64,000 bases of DNA from Zygaena filipendulae (taxonomy: Eukaryota > Arthropoda > Insecta > Lepidoptera > Zygaenidae), in NCBI GenBank assembly GCA_907165275.2, contig OU015666.1, forward strand, positions 5,300,001-5,364,000, written 5' to 3'. A program made the position numbers and the translations under genes. The stretch's first letter is position 1, and every line of letters starts with the position of its first letter. This document shows, piece after piece, positions 56,701-64,000 of this stretch. Below the pieces are notes generated by a model. It worked only from the letters and a program-made list of their open reading frames with translations, did no database searches and had not been told where the DNA came from.

Positions 56701-59700
56701 AGTCATGGCACTGCGTGCCGCTGCCGGAGCTCCGCGCTATGTGCGGAACTCTGTCATCCAGAGGGACCTGAGAGTCGAGCCGCTGGACAAGTTCGTCCAG
56801 CGGCCCCGGCGCAGACACCTCTGCCTTACTCGGCACCGGACGGACTAAAAAAAAATTAGTCAACTGGCCCATTCTTTTTGAAATTGAAGCATTAAAGCAC
56901 GCACGTTCAAAAACGATTGCATGTGCGTGGAACGGGCCTGAAATTACGTTCGCATCAAAAGACGTAGTGCGAGTTGTAATGTTCCCCACACTGTCATTTC
57001 CCTTATGAATGCGAATCTATGTATATTCTATCTATCTATCTATGTGGTCTTGCTCGCGTTGATTGTAGATTTTGTCGATGGATTTTCTATCCCTCGGGAA
57101 CAGTACTTTGTGCTGTCCTTTTCTGTGACCTTTACGGATCATTTTCTAGCGCGAAGTGCGAGTTCCATGTATCTTCGTTCGCCGACTTCTTTGTATTACT
57201 ACGTTATAATAGACTCGTTATCGGTGAACATGGTAACGTGAAACCCGCACTTCGCGTTAGAAAATGACCCGTGGACGAAATTTCATGGTGATCGGTAGAG
57301 AAGGCGTGAAGCTTAACAAACTCACATGTGCACTTTTAATACTAGTCATTAGGATTAGTGTAATAATAATAATAACATGCGTCAGAGGGCAAGCGTGTGC
57401 TGGTGCTCGTGGAGATGGAGCGTGTAATGACACGCGTTTACGAAATTTCATGGTGATCGGTGGAGTAGGCGTGAAGCTTAACAAACTCATATGCGCATAG
57501 CAAATAGTAACTAGCTGTTCCCCGCAGTTTCACCCGCGGTAATTTCGGAGTTCCTACGGGAATTACGGGATAAACTATGCGTATATAAACCTTCCTCTGG
57601 AATCACTCTATCTATCGATCAAAACCGCATTAAAATCCATTGCATAGTAAAAGGTTTTATTTATTTATTTAGACAGTGGGTGACTTTGTAAGTTGTAAGC
57701 TAACAGCAATGGGCATGTACATTGTACAAGGTATAAAAATAGAAATTCTGTTTAGTTCGTCTATTTTTTGCTTTTTCGAATTATTGAAAAATTATTGATA
57801 AAACGTATTACAGTTTAGGAGGTCGCGACGTCATATCTAAGTATAAAAGTGTACCTTGGACATCACACGGAAATTCAACTCAGTGTATTGCCGTAATTTT
57901 TTTTATTGCGTAAAAAAAAGGAAAAATACGTGTCCAATGTTTTTTATTTATCTACAAGACGGACTAAAAATTCAAATTTAGTCACCCATTAGGATTAGTG
58001 TAATAATAATAATAACGTTGTGCGTCAGAGGGCAAGCGCGTGCTGGTGTTTGTGGAGACGAAGCGCGTGGCGGACTTCATAGCGGCGATGCTGTCAGAGC
58101 AGCAGATGCTCACGTCGTCCATCCACGGCGACCGCATGCAGCGCGAGCGCGAGGAGGCGCTGCACAACTTCAAGTCGGGCCGCCACTGCATCCTCGTCGC
58201 CACCGCCGTCGCCGCCAGGGGGCTCGGTGAGTCGCCCGTGGCCCGCCGCACGCCCTCGCCGTTGGCAATCTATAGTCATTATAGCTATAGAAAACTAAGA
58301 AACCCATCACCCGCTTCTAACTTCTATTTACAGCTCTCTATCACCTTAAAGTTGCCTTTAAAATATTGCCTCTAGTAATGAGGCCGCCTTTTTTTCTTAT
58401 TTGTCTTAGTTTTACTGTTGCTTCTGGGGCATTAAAATAGGTATATACTTTGAATTTTAATCTTATCGTCATGTCACGTGATCACGAACAATTTTACTTG
58501 AACAATTTTTCGTGACCAACTAACATGCAGGAGGCGACGTCTATTAACAATCTGACTAGCACGACAGGTCCGTGTCAGATCATTTACATCCTACTTAATA
58601 TTATAAATGCGAAAGGTAATTATGGATGGATGGATGTTTGTTACTCTTTCACGCAAAAACTACTTATTACTTACAATAATATATATATTAACAATATATT
58701 ATTAATAATATATTAACTTTACAATAATATAGCTTATACATCAGATTAACACATAGGGTACTTTTTATCCCGGAATTCCCGCGAAAACTCCGATTTTACC
58801 GCGGGTGTAACCGCGGGGCACAGCTAGTATTTATATAGTGCGAAATATTCTTACGGCTCAGCTTGTATCATATAAAAATCCATTTTTGCGAACACATTCT
58901 TTGTCATAATTATCACCTCCGTTGTATTGGCGTACAGATATAAAGGATGTGGACATTGTGGTGAACTACGATCTTCCGAAAAGCATAGACGAGTACGTGC
59001 ACAGAATCGGTAGAACCGGCCGAGTCGGCAACCGTGGAAAAGCCGTCTCCTTCTTCAATTCCGATCAAGTGCGTATGATTTTTTTAGTGTCATTTCTTTC
59101 CATTAACAGGGTGCGAGTGACGAACATTGAGATCTATAAAAACTTGCATGCATACAAAGGATTAAATATGTGCAAGTGGAGGTCTATAGTCTCCGCCGAC
59201 CGCTTCGGGAGAAGATTTCATGCGTCTAGTTTTGGAATTCTTTTGGGAACTTGTACCTTGTATTAATACTTATACATGTACCCTATATGCTAGTCAAAGA
59301 TAAAAGCTAAATGTATATAGTTTTCTTTTATTATATCTGTTAAAATTTTATGCGCGAGCGTTTAAGAAACGGTTTTGGGCGCCACTAACGGGCATATTCA
59401 CATATTAGTTACGTCTTCCTGTTTATACAGAAATGTCGCTTTGTATGTTTTTGTCCTATATGCGCTCCTGTAACGTTTTTCTGCTGTAAGTTGTGATACT
59501 TCGGTTGGTTCTTCGACCCACTGGGAAAGGTTTGAAAAAAAAATAATAATAAAACCTTGTATTGCAACACATCTCTTATGATTATAAATACATAAAAATA
59601 TTCCATCAGGACATGCCGCTGGTGGCCGATTTGGAGAAGATCCTGAGCCAGGCGGATCAACCGGTGCCCGATTTCCTAAAGGGCGGCGGCACCGCCACCT

Positions 59701-60332
59701 ATAAGAGCAACAAATACGGAGGGAAAGATATTCGAGTAAGTTTTCAGCAATTTTATTTTTCGTCCCATGTATATCGCTGTACGGTAAAATACCAAATAAG
59801 TCTATTTTAGCTTTTGCTATTTTAGTCACACCATTTGATTCGCTATTTAACACGATCGACCTGTATAAACTCCGCATTATGATCATAGTGAAACGATCGG
59901 ATCTTACCTCTTACCCCGCTCGACGTTCGAGCTTTAAAAGTTCTCAGTTGAAGTGTGCGCGAACAAAGACGAATCATATTTTGCTCCCCGCCAATTTCGT
60001 CTTCTCTGTTTGTCGCCTTCTCACGTCCCGCCACAACGTAATGATCAGCTTAGAGGTGATAATGTAGGCTGTGTTAGACAATTATCGACTTGAATTTCCG
60101 TCATTTGCCACACCCCAGCGCGAACCCTACGAACCGCACGTGTAGGGACGAGTCGCCCGCCTGAAGTAGTAATATAAGAGTTGAAGTGGTTCCCTTGTAC
60201 GGACGGAGTGTCGTGAGTGCGCTCAGGGCAAGGATTTTTCAAAAGTTAACTAAAATATGCTGTACTTTGCAGGATTTCAATGACGCTAGTGCCGTCGTCG
60301 ATCAAGGACAGGAACCAGAGGAGGAGTGGTAA
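45933..60332 (+). CDS. vas: Vasa, germline DEAD-box RNA helicase, complete 13-exon coding region
   Basis: ATP-dependent RNA helicase of germ granules (nuage), needed for germ-cell function and the piRNA ping-pong cycle in insects. Coding exons: 45933-45962, 46046-46151, 47609-47740, 50465-50718, 51099-51284, 51443-51529, 53757-53894, 54344-54520, 56208-56403, 58029-58226, 58938-59068, 59610-59735, 60273-60332; GT..AG introns, phases consistent, 1821 nt, 606 aa (silkworm Vasa is about 600). N terminus [10 protein letters not shown], then RGG/GRG repeats (about 37-135), the Vasa-type [16 protein letters not shown], and the Q motif PTPIQ. Motifs: AQTGSGKT 229-236, PTRELTLQ 271-278, TPGRL 320-324, DEAD 344-347, SAT 379-381, ARGLD about 498-502, HRIGRTGR 523-530. 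The C terminus EPEEEW is the acidic-Trp ending typical of Vasa and separates it from Belle/DDX3. No CCHC knuckle is present, as in other insects. An upstream noncoding exon is likely, since AG precedes the ATG at 45928. Confidence 0.97.
46205..47155 (-). repeat. cluster of three short interspersed repeats in vas intron 2
   Basis: Copies at 46205-46415, 46550-46842 and 46845-47155, the last two complete to GGGGCACAGCTAGT. The third resembles the 11040-11235 copy inside the palindrome (GGTAGATTA.GCTTAGCCTG, TCGGGAAAAAAAGTTGTT). Confidence 0.72.
47284..47520 (+). repeat. partial copy of the hop-upstream hairpin family
   Basis: Shares GTGTGCGTTCCGTGGGTTTG, then the TTTCACTCGTTTGAGTTGC and CAAGCCACAGAACGGGTA segments, with 33528-33660 and 33880-33920. 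One arm is missing, so it cannot form the long hairpin. It sits in vas intron 2. Confidence 0.75.
49092..49755 (+). repeat. tandem array of a roughly 235-bp repeat unit (three copies)
   Basis: Units begin CTAGCTGTCCCC(T)GCGATTT at 49092, 49384 and 49616 and contain ATCCTATCTTTTAAGTTGGA and TCGGAGTCCATCGCGGACAA; the third is truncated. The first unit matches 31615-31905 in inverted orientation. Confidence 0.8.
51099..54520 (+). CDS. vas: vas exons 5-8: first RecA-like helicase domain
   Basis: Exon 5 (51099-51284) carries the Q motif and Walker A, ending exactly at AQTGSGKT. Exon 6 (51443-51529) encodes [12 protein letters not shown] and the Vasa-type GPSGCAQPQ. Exon 7 (53757-53894) has motif Ia PTREL and [12 protein letters not shown]. 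Exon 8 (54344-54520) has [11 protein letters not shown] and the Walker B DEAD. Intron 6 contains a 581-bp symmetric hairpin about 175 bases before exon 7. Confidence 0.95.
51760..52120. repeat. probable mobile-element remnant in vas intron 6
   Basis: GGGGGCACGGCAGTGCCCCC is a perfect short hairpin followed by CGCCAAGTCGAGC and a CACT microsatellite (52052-52073). It has a repeat-like look, but I find no second copy in the window. Confidence 0.4.
52315..52755 (+). repeat. cluster of short interspersed repeats in vas intron 6
   Basis: Starts ACTAGCTGTTCCCCGCGGTT, with internal repeats of TCGGGAATTCCGAGATAAA, and ends in the opposite orientation with GGTTAAACCGCGGGGAACAGCT, so at least two copies face each other. 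Confidence 0.7.
53001..53581. repeat. 581-bp symmetric hairpin in vas intron 6
   Basis: Arms 53001-53257 and 53325-53581 are each 257 bases and nearly perfect inverted copies (ATCCCATCAAAAACAAACTT pairs with the complement at the far end), with a 67-base AT-rich loop. No frame. It ends about 175 bases before exon 7. Confidence 0.9.
54710..55342 (-). mobile_element. MITE copy 3 (AGGGTACTTGCAT family) in vas intron 8
   Basis: Inverted relative to copies 1 and 2, both ends present. Its lower edge abuts a short hairpin (54646-54706). Confidence 0.85.
56208..60332 (+). CDS. vas: vas exons 9-13: second RecA-like domain and C terminus
   Basis: Exon 9 (56208-56403) opens with [13 protein letters not shown] (motif III) and contains the Vasa-like [13 protein letters not shown]. 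Exon 10 (58029-58226) holds motifs IV and V ([33 protein letters not shown]). Exon 11 (58938-59068) holds motif [10 protein letters not shown]. Exons 12 and 13 form the acidic tail. In exon 9 the acceptor AG at 56206-56207 keeps the frame and the best fit to Vasa. A fragment of exon 10 with its acceptor is duplicated upstream at 57386-57425. Confidence 0.95.
56450..56870 (+). mobile_element. GACACGTA-family MITE carrying a captured LINE fragment
   Basis: Left half as in other copies to about 56625, and the terminal GGACTAAAA...TTAGTC at 56840-56870. Between them is GC-rich sequence that reads [20 protein letters not shown], the post-RT region of jockey-like LINEs, replacing the right half. 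Confidence 0.65.
57347..57425 (+). pseudogene. partial duplicate of vas exon 10 with its splice acceptor
   Basis: Matches 57987-58068: the intron end (CATTAGGATTAGTG, AATAATAATAATAAC, GCGTCAG) and the first 40 bases of exon 10. It would read [15 protein letters not shown] against [15 protein letters not shown] in the true exon. It has no donor and sits between two copies of a repeat tail (57274-57340 and 57440-57505). Confidence 0.85.
57740..57975 (+). mobile_element. GACACGTA-family MITE, copy 4, vas intron 9
   Basis: Same blocks (TTTTTGCTTTTTCGAATTA, GTAAAAAAAAGGAAAAATAC, GTGTCCAATGTTTTTTATT, GACGGACTAAAAATTC). Confidence 0.75.
58600..58830 (-). repeat. short interspersed repeat in vas intron 10
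   Basis: ATTATAAATGCGAAAGG...GGAATTCCCGCG...GGTGTAACCGCGGGGCACAGCTAGT. Confidence 0.7.
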
Positions 60333-60678
60333 CTTCAATACCACCGAAATAATTTTGACTAGAGATCAGTGGAATCGATGTTCTATACTGTGTGCAGTGT
60401 GAGGGAAATAGTTTATAGACAAATACCTCATCGTACTAGATATAGGGGGCCGACTGTAAAATACATGCGCAACCCGCTGGTTGGGCTGAAAATATTTTTC
60501 AGAAGTTGGTGCCAATGGCAGATGCATTATATTTTTAATATTTTCTTTATCGCCGTAATGATAGGTACACTGATTGTGATATGGATAATCGACCATTAAA
60601 CCCAGTTGCTAGGATAATAAATCCTGCTCAACGTTCGTAAACACCCATAAACTGGTTGTTTAACCTAAGAACCGGGAG

Positions 60679-60929
60679 ACCAGGGCCGGCAGTCTCGACA
60701 ATGTTTTGACAACGGTATCGTATCGATCGTTAACTAGGGACCCAAAAATCATGACGATCAAAATCATTACAGTAACCAACATTACGTGAATTGCAAGTTT
60801 CGAGTCGAGGCTTGCAGTAATTGTAATGTTGGTTACTGTAATGATGTTGATCGTCGTGATTTTTGGGTCCCTAGTTAACGATCGATACGATAACGTTGTC
60901 AAAACGATGTCGAGACTGCCGGCCCTGGT
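60679..60929. repeat. 251-bp hairpin in the vas 3' flank
   Basis: Left arm ACCAGGGCCGGCAGTCTCGA... pairs with ...TCGAGACTGCCGGCCCTGGT. Arms of about 110 bases have few mismatches and a loop of about 30 bases. Probably within the vas 3' UTR. Confidence 0.88.
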
Positions 60930-62320
60930 TAATTGCCCATCTAGTGCTGACAGAAGCTACTCCTACTCGTCCTCCAGACGTCTTTATTTTCTATATTTTA
61001 TAAGCTTTTTCTGGTAACATCTTTTTTAAGTAGATTTTAAATTTATAAAATGCAATACTCTTTTGTAATTCAATAAGTGCGTCTCTATTTTTGTTTTTTA
61101 ATAGATAATTTTCTAAAGTGAAATAAGATTTAAAAATTTTTGTCTTTTTTATAAAAACGTTTTTAAGTTATAAATTATAATGCTAAATTACCTTTGACGG
61201 TATTGGTCCATTAAAGTTTGTATAGTCTTTACCGTATATAAGAATATTAAGATGTTTGGACTAGCTATAAATAATTTAGGACAAAATTATGACAAAGGAC
61301 TACTAAACTAGCTACGTAAGATTTTGAGATTACAGTGGTACCGCTCGCTCTGCTGCCTGTCTCATACAAAAATTAAACTACCGAATTTTTTTATTATATC
61401 CTTATTTTTTCACCACTGTCCGATGATTGAAAAATGCACGTTTTGAATGAGCTAAAGAAGACGCAAGAATTATGGAATTTTTGACTGCTGTGAATCTGGT
61501 GATAGGAAAACTAAACCGCATTTTTTTATTATTTTCGCTCAAATTTTGTTTGGAGCTTTGCAAATAGCGTAGTTTGATTTTACTGTCGGCTCCACATTAG
61601 TTTCATTGTCACAAATAAGACTGGAACTAATTTTGACAAGTATTAATTTAGAAATAAGATTTACATTTAAGGCAATCATGTGACGGGCTCACTCAATGTG
61701 CAAGCTAGATATTATCATAACTCAAATACTACATAATTATATAGTATATAGCTTTATGATAATTTAGTATATTAAAACCCGTGCATGTGCCTTCCCAACG
61801 TTATGATAAACAAAGCTAAGCTATTTTAGTATTGTAGTACTTAACATTAATTTTTAGAGAATAGGTTGTTTTTTTTTGTAACTTCTATATTGTAAGAATG
61901 TTGATTTGTTTTCTTTGTTTTGTCGTAAGAGTGGTGATGCGAAAAATTAGGTTTATGACACAGAGGAGGCGCTAGCCGAGCCTGTTATGCGAATAAATTT
62001 GAATCTGTGATGTTAAATGTTAAAGTTGCTCAGTTCAAATTTTAATAATAGTTATATTATTATGGTTTCTTTGTAATCTTCTATGACTGTATAATAGAGC
62101 TAAGTACATCAACTGTTTTCACTTTTCTGCATAATTTCTTTTAAGTTCAGTAACATAAGTTTCGTTAAAAAATAACTGCCAATTAATAAACAAGATTCAC
62201 GTGTATAAAGAAGACGAGACAGTTATATCTATGATATATAATATTCTTTATGATCTGTGATTATTGTTGTAAGTAGATTAATTCTCCATTACAATTTGCC
62301 ATAGGAAAAAGTATTGTTTC

Positions 62321-62326
62321 AATAAA
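62321..62326 (+). terminator. vas: candidate vas poly(A) signal
   Basis: AATAAA followed by AT-rich sequence, about 2 kb past the vas stop. Other AATAAA hexamers on the plus strand downstream of the stop lie at 61992 and 62186. Which one is used cannot be told from sequence. Confidence 0.35.
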
Positions 62327-63179
62327 AAGATTATTCAGAAGAAAATTGAACACTGACATCCCTGTGAACTGATTCTTCACTTAAAAATTATATAGCTCTA
62401 GGGATTTCAAAGTTTCTATTAAAAGGTAAAAATATTACTCATGTGTTTTATTGCTGAAATATAACAATTCACATAAAATGCAAAAATCATATAGCTTTAC
62501 ATAGTATAAAAGGAAGTCGCTTCTGCTGTCTGTTAGCGATAAAATCAAAAACTATGAACCTATTTTCAAGCGGTTTTCATCAATAGATAGTAGGTAATTC
62601 ATGAGGAAGGTTTATACCTATAGTTTATCCTGGAATTCCCTACAGCTAGTTAATTAATACATAATATAACGCACGCCGCTGCCGCTGTGAGCTTAATGTG
62701 AACACGCATCTAATTTACAGAGTCAACCGGTATAGCAAATTTAAAAATATCACTGACCGTCGACCGACTAATAGCGGTAATTTTAATTTCCACATTGACC
62801 GTGACAGCAAATACTACAATTGCTAATTAAAAATTATATTGCGCGAAATCGAGTTAAACACGTGCATATAATTATATCACCACACAATATAAATAAGTAG
62901 GTACATACGTAATGTGACTAATTTCTCTTTCGTCATCATTGTTTGTTACGTGTGCGGTACTACTGTGCGTGTGCTACTAAACTGATAAAGTAAATTAAAT
63001 GTCGAACTTTAAAAGCAAATCGAATGTGTGATAGACAAATCCCAGTGGCGTTTACCTCTGGTTCAATTCCACTGCCATCGGAGACGTAAACATGTCGATA
63101 TGGCCAATCGCTAGTATAAGTGATTAGCAAATAGGCGAGAAAACAAAATTTTTAAGAATAAATCATAACAAACTAGTCT

Positions 63180-63590
63180 AATCCTACTAATATTATAAAT
63201 GTGAAAGTGTGCATGTTTGTTAATCACGCAAAAACGGCTAAGCGCATTTGGATGAAATTTGGCATGCAGAGAAGGACATAGGGTACTTTTTATCCCAGAA
63301 TTCCCGCGGGAACTCTGAAATTACCGCGTGTGAAACCGCGGGGCACAGCTAGTATAATATAAAAATCTTGTTTCACAGTGCACAGTGTTATCGAACTCCT
63401 CCGAAACGTCTTAACCAAATTTTTATGAAATTTCCGCATATTTGATAGGTCTGAAAATAGGTCATAACTCATAAGGCTATTTTTTACCCTAGGTGATAAT
63501 TTTTATTTTTTGGACAAAATATTACTTTGGAGTTCCTGCAGGAATTCCGAAACTCAAACGGGTGAAACGGCGGGGCACAGCTATTTTAAT
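63180..63590 (-). repeat. two short interspersed repeats downstream of vas
   Basis: 63180-63355 (CTACTAATATTATAAATGTGAAAG to GGGGCACAGCTAGT) and about 63370-63585 (ending GGTGAAACGGCGGGGCACAGCT). Confidence 0.7.
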
Positions 63591-63724
63591 ATAAATTGTT
63601 TTTGCTATAAACGTTGCGCCCATAAAAAATTACAAGAAATATTTCCTTCAAAATCAAAATTAGAAAAGTAGTTCCTACTATCACTATACGAGTATAATTA
63701 TGTACATAATAGGCTAGTTTCCTG

Positions 63725-64000
63725 GGTAAAAAAATCAAAATTCTATTTAGTCCGTCAGTTAGATAATAAAAAAATAAAAGACACGTATTTTTTGCTTTTT
63801 TAAAATAATGGAAATATGCATAGATAAAGCGCATTAAAGTTTAGGGTGGGGGACTCGTGATGTCACAGCTCGCTATAACGTGCGAACAAACTGTAGCGAG
63901 GCGTGACGTCATGTGAAATTTCGACTTGATATATCTCCGTTATTTTTTGGTTACATAAAAAAAAAAAAAATACGTGTCCAATATGTTGCTATCACCTAAA
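63725..64000 (+). mobile_element. GACACGTA-family MITE, copy 5, cut by the window end
   Basis: AATTCTATTTAGTCCGTCAG start, ACACGTATTTTTTGC, then TACGTGTCCAATATG near 63972. The last part may lie beyond the window. Confidence 0.7.

Larger units (their letters stand above)
60333..62340 (+). other. vas: vas 3' flank, probable 3' UTR
   Basis: About 2 kb without a convincing coding frame between the vas stop and the last AATAAA cluster. It is AT-rich and contains a long hairpin (60679-60929). Much of it is free of the short repeats common elsewhere, which fits a transcribed UTR. Confidence 0.4.

Overview
This is a eukaryotic nuclear window, almost certainly from a moth or butterfly (Lepidoptera). 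It is AT-rich and intron-rich, with GC-rich coding exons that have consensus GT/AG borders. It is crowded with short repeats whose shared 3' ends (reverse complement ...GCGGGTGAAACCGCGGGG...AGCTAGT) I recognise as lepidopteran interspersed repeats. I cannot name the species.

Three multi-exon protein genes can be reconstructed. (1) Minus strand, 32924 down to 92: a complete JAK tyrosine kinase (hopscotch, hop). I resolve 22 coding exons whose phases all agree and sum to 3366 nt, or 1121 aa: FERM, SH2, pseudokinase, tyrosine kinase. (2) Minus strand, 26234 down to 20972: a ten-exon gene lying wholly inside hop intron 9, on the same strand. It encodes a large type I membrane protein with four kringles, beta-rich modules, a thrombospondin type 1 repeat, two Ig-like domains, one membrane span and a short tail ending in YLEQ. 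It has its own TATA-like promoter and poly(A) signal. I do not recognise this architecture and regard it as the best candidate for something undescribed. (3) Plus strand, 45933 to 60332: a complete germline DEAD-box RNA helicase, vasa (vas), 13 coding exons, 606 aa, with RGG repeats and all helicase motifs I looked for.

hop and vas are divergently arranged across about 13 kb (32925-45932). That stretch is packed with mobile DNA: a 670-bp hairpin just upstream of hop, a 7.6-kb element bounded by two apparently identical 627-bp direct repeats with TG...CA ends and a GACA target duplication, and inside it fragments of several non-LTR retrotransposons including an uninterrupted 501-codon reverse transcriptase frame.

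Other mobile DNA: hop intron 13 holds a 9-kb near-perfect palindrome (8958-17957) bounded by TTAA, with tandem subrepeats and nested SINEs in each arm. The vas introns carry a 581-bp symmetric hairpin, a partial duplicate of vas exon 10, several MITE families and a 235-bp tandem array. A further long hairpin lies in or near the vas 3' UTR. No tRNA, rRNA or CRISPR features were found; tRNA-like stretches look like SINE heads.

How the genes relate: hop is the intracellular kinase of the JAK/STAT pathway, and the gene nested in its intron looks like a cell-surface receptor or adhesion protein whose C-terminal YxxQ resembles a STAT-docking motif. A functional link is only a hypothesis. vas acts in germ cells and piRNA biogenesis and is otherwise unrelated.
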